A stretch of DNA of 64,000 nucleotides from Streptomyces bicolor. GTDB lineage: Bacteria > Actinomycetota > Actinomycetes > Streptomycetales > Streptomycetaceae. Below the pieces are notes generated by a model, which did not search any database, was not told the origin of the DNA, and was given only the letters and a program-made list of their open reading frames with translations. Below, one piece after another: positions 24,607 to 32,531 of the stretch; the first letter of the stretch is position 1; each line of letters begins with the position of its first letter. The stretch lies in contig NZ_JOFS01000011.1 in NCBI RefSeq assembly GCF_000719285.1, positions 62,001 to 126,000 of the forward strand. Direction: 5' to 3'. Position numbers and translations under genes: made by a program.

Positions 24607-25594
24607 CTCCTCTCCTTGGCTGCGTGGTCGGCTGCTCGGCCCGCAGCAGTCTTTGTGCGGCGGCGACGACCTCTTCGTCGCCGATCCGCAGCAACTGCGG
24701 GTCGGGGACCGCCCCGTGCGGATCGCCCGGTGGGCCGGGCTTCCACAGGGCGATATGGCGCTCGGCGCGCGGTGGTCCCCACTGGCTGGGAGAGACCGGG
24801 CCGAAGAGGGTCAGGGACGGCGTGCCGTGGGCCACCGCGAGATGCGCCAGGCCGGTGTCGCCGCTGATCAGGAGCGCCGCATGAGCGACGAGCGCCGACA
24901 GCTCCCCGAACGGCAGCCCGCCGCGCAGCAGGTCGCCCGGGGGCAGACCGGCGCGTTCGGCGACGTCCAGGACCAGCGCGTCCTCCGCGGGTCCGCCGCT
25001 GACGACGACGCGACGGCCGAATGCTCGAAGCCGCCGTACGACGACGGCGTACCGCTCGGCCGGCCAGCGGCGGGAGGCGGACTCGGCGCCCGGATGGACG
25101 ACGACGGCGCGCGGCGCCGGGGAGGGCGCGGCGGGCGGGGGCAGCCGTACGTCGTCGGGATCCGCGGGGATGCCGTAGGCCCCGAGGAAGCGGCACCATC
25201 GCACGCGCTCGTGCTCCTCGGGCCGCCACACCAGGGGCCGGACGCGGCCGTCATCCGGCTCGGCGTATGCCAGCAGCCGACGGGGTTCGAGGGCGGCCAG
25301 CGCGTCGCGGCTCTCGGGTCCGTTGCCGTGCAGGTCGACGGCGACGTCCGGCGGCGGCCCGGCCCAGTGGTCCAGGGACGGCACGGCACGGCCCGGTGCC
25401 TCGGCCGCCAGGACGCTGTCGACGGCTCCGGTGGCCAGGGCCGCCTCGCGGAGTGCGGGCGGAAGCGCCAGTACGACGTGATCCCGGGCGAAGGCCCGCC
25501 GCACGCCCCGTAGCGCGGGCACACCGGCCAGCAGATCGCCCAGGCCCAGCGCCCGCAGCACCAGTACGCGGCGCCGCCCGGGCGGATCGCTCAC
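24575..25594 (-). CDS. Family 9 glycosyltransferase (ADP-heptosyltransferase-like)
   Basis: A 339-aa GT-B protein of the heptosyltransferase family. LVLRALGLGDLLAGVPALRGVRRAF starts the N-terminal domain; VVVHPGAESASRRWPAERYAVVVRRL and LISGDTGLAHLAVAHGTPSLTLFGPVSP are the donor-site motifs (HPGA, SGDTGxAHLA, FGP) of GT9. The start is a GTG at 25594 preceded by GGAGGCGAC. Because the same operon encodes the ADP-heptose pathway, a D-glycero-D-manno-heptosyl donor is likely. It is one of two GT9 genes in the cluster. Confidence 0.9.
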   Translation of the reverse strand: MSDPPGRRRVLVLRALGLGDLLAGVPALRGVRRAFARDHVVLALPPALREAALATGAVDSVLAAEAPGRAVPSLDHWAGPPPDVAVDLHGNGPESRDALAALEPRRLLAYAEPDDGRVRPLVWRPEEHERVRWCRFLGAYGIPADPDDVRLPPPAAPSPAPRAVVVHPGAESASRRWPAERYAVVVRRLRAFGRRVVVSGGPAEDALVLDVAERAGLPPGDLLRGGLPFGELSALVAHAALLISGDTGLAHLAVAHGTPSLTLFGPVSPSQWGPPRAERHIALWKPGPPGDPHGAVPDPQLLRIGDEEVVAAAQRLLRAEQPTTQPRRGDDVRGTSVRS

Positions 25595-25658
25595 CGTCGC
25601 CTCCTTCGGCTCGGCACGGGTCGGCCACCGGGGCCTCCGTCCGCTCGACGGGGGTCGT

Positions 25659-27113
25659 TCACCGTGGCCTCCGTCCGCCTCCGGCGACCTTCGGCCGTGT
25701 GCCCGTCGTCCGGGGGGCCAGGGCCGCTCGCTCGGCGATGCCCGTGGTGGAGCGGCCGTCGAGGTAGGGGAAGAGGACGACCTGGCCGCCCCAGCTCTCC
25801 ACGAGCGGTGCCTCCGGCAGGCCGGCCAGGGCGTAGTCGCCTCCCTTGGCCCAGATGTGCGGGCGCAGCTCGCCGAGGAGCCGTTCCGGTGTGTCCTCGT
25901 CGAACACGGCGACCGCGTCGACGCACTCCAGTGCGCGCAGCACCCGGATCCGGTCCGCCTCCGGCACCAGTGGTCGGCCGTCGCCCTTGCGTCGGCGTAC
26001 GGACGCGTCGGAGTTGACGCACACCACCAGGCAGTCGCCGGTGCGCCGGGCCGCCTGCAGCAGCGAGACATGGCCGGCGTGCAGCAGGTCGAAGCAGCCG
26101 CCGGCGGCCACGACGGTCCCGCCCGCGGCCCGCACCCGGGCGGCCGTGCGCAGGGCGTCGTTTGTGGGTTCGGCGTCGGAGGGCGGCCGGGCCGGTTCGG
26201 TCGGCGCGGTGTCCATGGCCAGGGACCGGACGCCCCCTTCGGCGACATAGCGGGTGGCGGCGTGGACGGCTTCCCGCACGGCCGTCTCGACGAGTTCGCC
26301 GTCGGCCAGGAGCCCGGCGGCGGTCGCCGCGAACCGGTCCCCGGCCCCGCATGCGTCGCCCTCGGCCGTGACCGGCGACGGCACCAGCAGCGGTGTCGCG
26401 CCGTGCGACAGCAGCGCGCCGCGCCCGCCGAGCGTCACCGCCACCGAGGCCACCCGCCACGCTTGGACGAGCCGTCCGGCGTCCTGCGCCGCGGTGTGCA
26501 GCTCGCTGCTGTGCTCGGCCTCCTCGGCATCGGCGGCGGCGCCCGCGAAGGCGTGTGCCTCGGCGGCGGAGGGCGTCGCCAGCCGGACCCCGGGTACCGG
26601 TGGCCGGCCACGGGGATGCGGATCCCAGGCGACGGGCACCCGCGTCGCGGCACCGGCCAGCGCCTCACGCAGCACCTCGGCGGTGCCCCGGCCGTAGTCG
26701 GCGACGAGCACGGCGCCGGCCTCGGCGACCGCCCGGACCGCCTCCCGCGTTGCCTCCCGGGCTCTTCCCTCGCCGTCGTCCAGGCGCAGCAGCGGGCGGC
26801 CGTCCGCGAGGACCCGGGTCTTGCTGGACAGGGCCCCGGTGAGCGGGAGTTCCACCAGCTCGACCCGGCCGGACAGGAGCCTGCGCAGGGTCGCGCTGTC
26901 CGGGTCGTCGCCCAGCGCGGTGACCAGGGTGACCGGGCGGCCGTCGGCCGCGGCGAGGCAGGCGGCCAGCGCCGCGCCACCGGCGCGGGTACTGTGCCGG
27001 GATCCGCTGACCACGGGTACGGGCGCGTCGGGGGCCAGCCGTTCGACCCGGCCGCAGACGTCGCGATCGAGCAGGGCGTCGCCGACGACCAGCAGCGGGG
27101 CCGGGGCGGTCAT
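25659..27113 (-). CDS. hldE: Bifunctional heptose-7-phosphate kinase / heptose-1-phosphate adenylyltransferase
   Basis: A 484-aa two-domain enzyme. The N-terminal PfkB/ribokinase domain (about 1-305) has VVGDALLDRDVCG, VADYGRG and the catalytic-base loop GAGDRF (256-261). The C-terminal nucleotidyltransferase domain (about 330-470) has GGCFDLLHAGHVSLLQAAR with the HxGH motif (345-348) and NSDASVRRRKGDGRPL. It would phosphorylate D-glycero-beta-D-manno-heptose 7-phosphate at C1, then, after GmhB, adenylylate heptose 1-phosphate to ADP-heptose. Length and domain order match E. coli HldE (477 aa). The gmhA-like start overlaps nothing here, but this gene's start overlaps the gmhA stop by 4 nt. 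Confidence 0.93.
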   Translation of the reverse strand: MTAPAPLLVVGDALLDRDVCGRVERLAPDAPVPVVSGSRHSTRAGGAALAACLAAADGRPVTLVTALGDDPDSATLRRLLSGRVELVELPLTGALSSKTRVLADGRPLLRLDDGEGRAREATREAVRAVAEAGAVLVADYGRGTAEVLREALAGAATRVPVAWDPHPRGRPPVPGVRLATPSAAEAHAFAGAAADAEEAEHSSELHTAAQDAGRLVQAWRVASVAVTLGGRGALLSHGATPLLVPSPVTAEGDACGAGDRFAATAAGLLADGELVETAVREAVHAATRYVAEGGVRSLAMDTAPTEPARPPSDAEPTNDALRTAARVRAAGGTVVAAGGCFDLLHAGHVSLLQAARRTGDCLVVCVNSDASVRRRKGDGRPLVPEADRIRVLRALECVDAVAVFDEDTPERLLGELRPHIWAKGGDYALAGLPEAPLVESWGGQVVLFPYLDGRSTTGIAERAALAPRTTGTRPKVAGGGRRPR

Positions 27114-27790
27114 ACGCCCTCCTCCTCCGTGAGGAACGCCCAGCGTTCCCGGGGCCGGTGCCGTCGCTCCACCGTGTCGGCCCGTTCGACGGCCGGGTGC
27201 CGCCGCTCCCATGCCGCCCGGCGTTCGACCGCCTGGTCGAAGGCCTCGCAGAGCATGTGGACGGCCACGAGGTGCAGCTCCTGCACCGTCGCGGAGGTCG
27301 CGGCCTCGACGCACAGGGCCTCGTCCGCGGCGCCCGCCAGCGGGTTGGGCGCGGGGCCGGTGAGCGCCAGCACGGTCATGCCGAGGCGGTGGGCCTCGCT
27401 CGCCGCGACGAGCAGGTTGGCGCTGGCGCCGCTGGTGGACAGCAGCGCCAGGACGTCCCCGGCGCGGCCGTGTGCCCCGACCTGCCGGGCGAAGATCTCC
27501 TGGACGCCGTAGTCGTTGGCGATGGCGGTGGTGGCGGACGTGTCGGCGTGCAGCGCGAGCGCGGAGAACGGCGGGCGGTCGTCCCGGTAGCGGCCGACCA
27601 GTTCGGCGGTGAGGTGCTGGGCCTGTGCCGCGCTGCCGCCGTTGCCCGCGACGAGAAGCCGGGCCCCCGTCCCGAGGCGGGCGGCGAGGGAGCTGCCCCA
27701 GCGCTGGACCACGGGCCCGGCGTAACCGCGGAATCCTTCGAGTGCCTTCATCAGGTCGTCGCAGTGCGTGACGTCGGTGGCGAGGTTCAT
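27110..27790 (-). CDS. gmhA: SIS-domain phosphoheptose isomerase (GmhA-like)
   Basis: A 226-aa SIS-fold protein. The substrate loop AGNGGSAAQAQHLTAELVGRY (about residues 48-68) and DTSATTAIANDYGVQEIFARQV are hallmark GmhA segments, and LLSTSGASANLLVAA carries the second phosphate-binding STSG loop. GmhA converts sedoheptulose 7-phosphate to D-glycero-D-manno-heptose 7-phosphate, the first step of the pathway continued by HldE and GmhB in this operon. A charged, Arg-rich tail of about 35 residues (RRAAWERRHPA onward) is extra compared with E. coli GmhA. 4-nt overlaps link it to both neighbours. Confidence 0.9.
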   Translation of the reverse strand: MNLATDVTHCDDLMKALEGFRGYAGPVVQRWGSSLAARLGTGARLLVAGNGGSAAQAQHLTAELVGRYRDDRPPFSALALHADTSATTAIANDYGVQEIFARQVGAHGRAGDVLALLSTSGASANLLVAASEAHRLGMTVLALTGPAPNPLAGAADEALCVEAATSATVQELHLVAVHMLCEAFDQAVERRAAWERRHPAVERADTVERRHRPRERWAFLTEEEGV

Positions 27791-29022
27791 CGGAGGGCTC
27801 CCGAGAGCGAGGGGACGGTGGAGACGGCGCTGTAGGCACCGGTGACGCCTTCGGCCACGCGGTCCCAGGTGTAGCGGGCGAGGACACGGCGACGCCCCTG
27901 GGCGCCGTAGCGGGCGAGCCGCTCCGGGTCGGCCAGCAGACGGCGGATGGTGCCGCTGATGTCGTGGTCGTCTTCGGCCGGGACCAGGACGCCCGTGACG
28001 CCGTCCACGACGGTGTCGAGCTGCCCGCCGACGGCGGTGGCGAGAACGGGCGCGCAGCAGGCCATGGCCTCGACCGGAACGATGCCGAACGGCTCGTAGC
28101 GGGGCAGGGACAGCACCAGGTCGGCGCTGGACATCAGCCCCGGCATCCGCTCGCGGCCCACCCCGCCCAGCAGTGTCACCCGGTCGGCGACGCCGCACTC
28201 GTCGGCGATGGCGCGCAGCCGCTCGGCCTCGGGCTCGGCGAGGAGCAGGGCGGGTTCGGGTCCGCCGGCGATGAGGAGTTCGGCGTCGGGGACGTCGGCC
28301 AGGGCGCGGATGGCGCGGTCGAAGCCCTTGCGGGGGACGAGCCGGCCGACGGCGAGCAGCCGCCGGGGCGCGGACCGTGGCCTGCGGATCCCCGCGACCG
28401 GCGCGAACCGGTCGGGATCCACACCGCAGGGGACGACGGAGATGTGCTGCCGTGACAGGCCCATGGCCTCGAGTTCGGCGACCTCGTCCTTGCAGGTGGC
28501 GATGATGCGGCTGCACTCCCGGCCGACGACGGTCTCGATCGCGATGCGGTCGCGCGGGCTCGTGTCGGCGGCGCCCTGGTAGCGCCTCTTGACGGTGCCG
28601 AGCGCGTGGTAGGTCTGCACGACGGGTACGCCGAGGCCGCGCGCCCCGGCCAGCGCCGCCCAGCCGGACATCCAGAAGTGGGCGTGCACCACGTCGGGTG
28701 GCTCCGCCGCCCACTCGCGGGCCAGGAAGTCGCCGAACTCCGGTATGTAGGGCGGGAGTTCGTCCTTGGGTATGGGTGCCGCCGGTCCTGCGGGGACATG
28801 GACGACCTGGAATCCGTCGGGTGTGGTGACCCGCTCCGGCAGCCGGGGGTCGTCACGCCGCGTGTACACGATGACCTCGTGTCCCCGGCGGACCAGTCGC
28901 CCGGCGAGGTGCGCCACGTAGACGTTCTGTCCGCCCGCGTCCGGCCCGCCGAGCGCGGCCAGCGGACTGGCGTGCTCGGAGACCATGGCGACAAGGCCGG
29001 CCGAGGGGTGGCTGGTGCTCAT
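27787..29022 (-). CDS. Family 4 glycosyltransferase (GT-B)
   Basis: A 411-aa GT-B protein. The N-terminal HASPLAALGGPDAGGQNVYVAHLAGRLVRRGHEV is the MshA/sucrose-phosphate-synthase-like glycine-rich loop. FWMSGWAAL and the C-terminal donor motif LPRYEPFGIVPVEAMACCAPVLATAVGG (E-x7-E type, about residues 316-343) are typical of GT4. It might use a nucleotide sugar such as UDP-GlcNAc or GDP-mannose. Coupled by 4-nt overlaps on both sides within the heptose cluster. Confidence 0.9.
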   Translation of the reverse strand: MSTSHPSAGLVAMVSEHASPLAALGGPDAGGQNVYVAHLAGRLVRRGHEVIVYTRRDDPRLPERVTTPDGFQVVHVPAGPAAPIPKDELPPYIPEFGDFLAREWAAEPPDVVHAHFWMSGWAALAGARGLGVPVVQTYHALGTVKRRYQGAADTSPRDRIAIETVVGRECSRIIATCKDEVAELEAMGLSRQHISVVPCGVDPDRFAPVAGIRRPRSAPRRLLAVGRLVPRKGFDRAIRALADVPDAELLIAGGPEPALLLAEPEAERLRAIADECGVADRVTLLGGVGRERMPGLMSSADLVLSLPRYEPFGIVPVEAMACCAPVLATAVGGQLDTVVDGVTGVLVPAEDDHDISGTIRRLLADPERLARYGAQGRRRVLARYTWDRVAEGVTGAYSAVSTVPSLSGALR

Positions 29023-29981
29023 CGGGTGACCTCCTTGATCAGGCGCTCCCAGTCGTCCCGGAAGCGCCGCTCTCCGTAGCGGGCCTGTGCCGCGGCCCTG
29101 GCGGCCTCCCCTGTCAGCCGGGCGTCCACGGGATCCGCGAGGAATCCGCGCATGGCGTCCTGCAGCACCTCGAGCCGGTTGGACACCACTCCGGCTCCCT
29201 CCGGAACGGCCTCGCGCACTTCGGTGGTGTCCAGTGCCACGACGGGCATCCCCAGGAACATCGCCTCCAGCAGGGACAGCCCGAGCGACGTCCACCGGAT
29301 GGGGTGGAGGTACATACGGCAGCGCGCCATCGCCGGGTGCAGCCTGCTCTGCGGCAGGTCCCGGCTGCGCAGGCGGTCCGGCGGAAGTCCGACATGGTCC
29401 GCGAGGCCTTCGGTGCGCATGCCGAAGACGTCCAGCGGCACCGCGCGGGCGAACGCGGGCAACAGGTCGGTTCCTGTCGTACGTCCGCGCCGTACCGGCT
29501 CGTTGACGACGACCGCGGCGCGCGGCTCCTCGCCGGTCCACAGGTGTCCGGGGTCGATGATCCCGTGCTCGATCACGGTGGTCGGCGCACGGCCGTTGTC
29601 CCACATCAGCCGGTTGAAGTGGGTGACGTGCACGAGGGGGACGTCGGACCGGTCGGCCAGCGGGTGCCGGGTGTCGACGGGCGTCTCGTGCGGGCTGTTG
29701 TGCTCGACGTACACGGCCGGTACGTCGATGCCGGGGCGGCGGCCGGTCCACCGCCGGGCCAGGTCGAGTTCGTGCGGCCGTTGCAGCACCATCAGGTCGA
29801 TGTCGGTTCCGCGCAGCTCGGCGGGGCTCAACTCCCTTACGCTGGGCGGCCACTGCCAGGTCCTGGCCCGCCCCAGGCCGTCCGGGCCGCGGTCGGGCGT
29901 CACGGGGACGAGGAAGGTGTACGCGCCCTGGACGAACGACGTCAGCCAGGACCCGTGCACATGCCAGACAAGGATGTTCAT
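29019..29981 (-). CDS. GT-B glycosyltransferase-like protein
   Basis: A 320-aa protein. It starts MNILVWHVHGSWLTSFVQGAYTFLVPV; YVEHNSPHETPVDTRHPLADRSDVPLVHVTHFN forms the middle; the C-terminal half ends with HPIRWTSLGLSLLEAMFLGMPVVALDTTEVREAV (about residues 224-257), a GT4-type donor-binding motif. It is shorter than normal GT4 enzymes, and the N-terminal domain is atypical, so the donor is uncertain. Conserved WHVHGSW-type starts are seen in similar actinobacterial clusters. 4-nt overlaps on both sides. Confidence 0.8.
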   Translation of the reverse strand: MNILVWHVHGSWLTSFVQGAYTFLVPVTPDRGPDGLGRARTWQWPPSVRELSPAELRGTDIDLMVLQRPHELDLARRWTGRRPGIDVPAVYVEHNSPHETPVDTRHPLADRSDVPLVHVTHFNRLMWDNGRAPTTVIEHGIIDPGHLWTGEEPRAAVVVNEPVRRGRTTGTDLLPAFARAVPLDVFGMRTEGLADHVGLPPDRLRSRDLPQSRLHPAMARCRMYLHPIRWTSLGLSLLEAMFLGMPVVALDTTEVREAVPEGAGVVSNRLEVLQDAMRGFLADPVDARLTGEAARAAAQARYGERRFRDDWERLIKEVTR

Positions 29982-30985
29982 GGGGACTCCCCCAGGAGTT
30001 TGTGCACCGCGGCCACGACGTCCTGGGCCGTGACCTCGTCGAGGCAGGGATGGCCGGGTACGGGACAGTGCCGGGCCCTGGTGTCCGCGCAGGGTGCGTG
30101 CTGGTCGCCGAGGAGCACGCCGGGTACGCCGTACGGTGCCCAGCGCTCCGCCGGGACCACGGGCGCGAACAGGGAGACGACCGGTGTGCCGACGGCGGCG
30201 GCGAGATGGGCGGGGCCGGTGTTGCCGCAGACCACGACGTCGGCCGTGCGCAGGATTCCGGCGAGTGTGCGCGGATCGGTCCGGCCGCCGAGGTCGACGG
30301 CGGTGTCGCCGCTGACCTTCCGGGTGAGGCCGGTCTCGTCGGGGCCTCCGGTGACGACGACCCGGTGTCCCGCGTCGGCGAGCAACTCGACGGTCTCGGC
30401 ACAGCGTTCGGGACTCCAGGCCCGGGCGGCGGCACTGGCGCCGGGGTGGAGCACGACGTAGGGGCCGTTGCCGGTGAGCGCGATGGTGTCGGGCGGCGGC
30501 AGCACGCGCAGCCGGCCGTCGTCCCCGGGGGACGGCAGGAAGCCCATCGCGGCCGCGGTGTCCAGGGCGGCCTCGACCTCGTGCCGGCCGGGCAGCCGCC
30601 GGTGCCGTACGTCGAGGAGACGGCCGGGGTGGTCCACGCTGTCGGCGCCGATGCGCGGGACGCCGGCCAGGCGTAGCAACAGGGCGGTGGGCAGGGGGCT
30701 TTGGTGGAAGGAGGTGAGCACGAGCGCGGTGTCGAACGCCTCTTCCTTCAGGCGCCGTACGAGACCGTCGGGGTCTGCCTCCTGGACGGTGGGCGGGTCG
30801 AAGCCCTCCCACGGGGCCTCCCACACGATCACGTCGTCGACGCCGGGCAGGAGTCGCGCGGCGGGCTCGCCGCGGGGTCCGCACACCATCGTGACGTGGG
30901 AGGAGTGTGCCGCCACGGCCCGGACCGCGGGCCCGGCGAGCAGCACGTCGCCGAAGCTGTCGAGGCGTACGACCAGTGCTTTCAC
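29978..30985 (-). CDS. Family 9 glycosyltransferase (ADP-heptosyltransferase-like)
   Basis: A 335-aa GT9 protein, GTG start. ALVVRLDSFGDVLLAGPAVRAVAAH is the family start; VVLHPGASAAARAWSPERCAETVELL and VVCGNTGPAHLAAAVGTPVVSLFAPVVP are the donor-site motifs. The insert HAPCADTRARHCPVPGHPC with three cysteines precedes the last helix and matches WaaF-type heptosyltransferases, where Cys-rich CP-GHP segments are common. With the second GT9 in the cluster it could add two successive heptoses. Overlaps gmhB by 4 nt. Confidence 0.91.
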   Translation of the reverse strand: MKALVVRLDSFGDVLLAGPAVRAVAAHSSHVTMVCGPRGEPAARLLPGVDDVIVWEAPWEGFDPPTVQEADPDGLVRRLKEEAFDTALVLTSFHQSPLPTALLLRLAGVPRIGADSVDHPGRLLDVRHRRLPGRHEVEAALDTAAAMGFLPSPGDDGRLRVLPPPDTIALTGNGPYVVLHPGASAAARAWSPERCAETVELLADAGHRVVVTGGPDETGLTRKVSGDTAVDLGGRTDPRTLAGILRTADVVVCGNTGPAHLAAAVGTPVVSLFAPVVPAERWAPYGVPGVLLGDQHAPCADTRARHCPVPGHPCLDEVTAQDVVAAVHKLLGESP

Positions 30986-31539
30986 GGGCGATCACCCCGG
31001 GTCTCGGCGAGGATCCGCCGCACCGCCGTGAGCAGGTCGGGGGCCGTGCTCGGCGCGGCTTCGACCTCGCCCGGCAGCGTGGCCGCGTTGGGCACGAGCA
31101 CACCCTGGGCGCCCGCGGCGTGCGCGGCCTGGATGTCGGCCGCGATGTCGCCGATCACCACGCACTGCGAGGGGGCCACACCCAGGCGTCGTGCGGCTTC
31201 GATGACGAGGCCCGGCCGAGGTTTGCGGCAGGGGCAGTCCGCCTCGGGGGCGTGCGGGCAGTAGACCCAGGTATTGAGTCCGCCGAGGAGTGTGTTCGCT
31301 CGGTCGTTGACGCGGCGTACGTCGGTTTCCGTGAGCAGTCCGCGGCCGATACCGGACTGGTTGCTGACCACGCCGGTCGCGACACCGGCGCCGCGCAGCA
31401 GCTCAACTGCCCGCCGGGCGCCGGGCAGTGGGCGGACGCGGGCGGGGTCGCCGTTGTAGGGGACGTCCTCGACGAGGGTGCCGTCGCGGTCGAAGAGGAC
31501 GGCGGCGACGCGCGTGTGCTGACCGGTCCGCGGGTTCAC
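30982..31539 (-). CDS. gmhB: D-glycero-D-manno-heptose 1,7-bisphosphate phosphatase (GmhB-like)
   Basis: A 185-aa HAD-family phosphatase. The nucleophile motif FDRDGTLVEDVPYNGDP, VVSNQSGIGRGLL (motif II Ser/Asn), the zinc-binding YCPHAPEADCPCRKP (Cys-x-His...Cys-x-Cys) and VIGDIAADIQAAHAAG (motif IV) all match GmhB/HisB-N. It removes the C7 phosphate between the two HldE reactions. GTG start at 31539; 4-nt overlaps on both sides. The presence of gmhA, hldE and gmhB together makes the heptose assignment strong. Confidence 0.92.
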   Translation of the reverse strand: MNPRTGQHTRVAAVLFDRDGTLVEDVPYNGDPARVRPLPGARRAVELLRGAGVATGVVSNQSGIGRGLLTETDVRRVNDRANTLLGGLNTWVYCPHAPEADCPCRKPRPGLVIEAARRLGVAPSQCVVIGDIAADIQAAHAAGAQGVLVPNAATLPGEVEAAPSTAPDLLTAVRRILAETRGDRP

Positions 31540-32531
31540 GGCGTGCTCCTCAGGGCCGTCGCCCGCCGGTGGCGTATCAGGCCGTCGAGCCAGTGGCGTA
31601 TCGCGAGCGGCGGGATGACCACGCTGGTGGCGACCATGGTGGTGATCTCCCGTGGGGTGCGCGGCCCGGGCCGGATGCGGGCCAGGGCGAACTCCGCCGT
31701 GCCCAGCGCCCACAGGGCGCCGGCGACACCGGCCGCGCGGGGCCGGCCGGCCAACGCGAGGGCGGGTGCCGTGAGCGCCATGGACGTCACGACGGCGTGC
31801 CGGGGCAGTCGGCCGCGCGGTGCCTGGGCGCGCGCCCACCAGTCGGGGCCGTGCAGCCGGGTCATCAGGGCGTCGTCCGCGTTGCCGCGCTGGGCCCGCA
31901 CCGACACCCAGCGGTCGGCCTCCCGCACCGGGTGGCGTGTCGTACGCCCGCCCCGGTGCAGCGACCACCCGGCCTCGCGCACGCGCAGCGCCAGGTCGGC
32001 GTCCTCCCGGAAGGCCCGGCCGAAGCGCTCGTCGAAGCCCTGGACGTCCACCAGTGCCGCGGTCCGGTAGGCCATGTCGGCCGTGGCCCAGGCGGCGTGT
32101 TCCAGCCCGGCCGTGCCGCGTTCCCAATCGGTGGGACGGCGGTCCTCGGGCAGGGGCACGCGCAGGCGTCCCTGGATACCGCCCGTGGAGGCGCCGGCCG
32201 CACGGAGGTCGTCGGCCAGGCGGCGGGACCAGTCGGGCAGCACCTGGACGTCGTCGTCGAGGAAGACGGTCCAGGGCGTACGGACCGTGCGCCAGCCGGC
32301 GTTGCGGGCAGCCGCCGGACCGCGGCCCCCAGTGCGCAGGCTGCGGAGTCGTCCGCGCAGTTCGCCGGCGGCCTCCAAGGGCAGTTCGCCGCTGGGGTCG
32401 GGGCGGTCGTCGACCACGACGACCTCGTCGGGCGGGTGGCCGGTGGCCGCGGCGAGCGCGCGCAGGCAGTCGGCGAGGCAGGGCCGGCCGATCGTCGGGA
32501 TGACGACGGAGTAGGCGGGCGCGTCGGTCAT
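31536..32531 (-). CDS. Family 2 glycosyltransferase with C-terminal hydrophobic region
   Basis: A 331-aa protein. YSVVIPTIGRPCLADCLRAL, VVVVDDRPDPSG and the metal site FLDDDVQV (about residue 91), then FGRAFREDADLALRVREAGW as the acceptor-side ED motif, are GT2 hallmarks. The C-terminal 90 residues contain two or three hydrophobic stretches (SMALTAPALALAGRPRAAG, ALWALGTAEFALA), suggesting membrane association. It couples by 4 nt to the carbamoyltransferase and to gmhB. Confidence 0.88.
   Translation of the reverse strand: MTDAPAYSVVIPTIGRPCLADCLRALAAATGHPPDEVVVVDDRPDPSGELPLEAAGELRGRLRSLRTGGRGPAAARNAGWRTVRTPWTVFLDDDVQVLPDWSRRLADDLRAAGASTGGIQGRLRVPLPEDRRPTDWERGTAGLEHAAWATADMAYRTAALVDVQGFDERFGRAFREDADLALRVREAGWSLHRGGRTTRHPVREADRWVSVRAQRGNADDALMTRLHGPDWWARAQAPRGRLPRHAVVTSMALTAPALALAGRPRAAGVAGALWALGTAEFALARIRPGPRTPREITTMVATSVVIPPLAIRHWLDGLIRHRRATALRSTP

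Noticed and set aside
27110..31103. Very long minus-strand open frames (over 500 to 880 codons) spanning several genes
   Set aside because: They are off-frame or fused readings of the overlapping glycan genes. The parts outside the recognised genes are Arg/Pro/Gly-rich strings with no family motifs.
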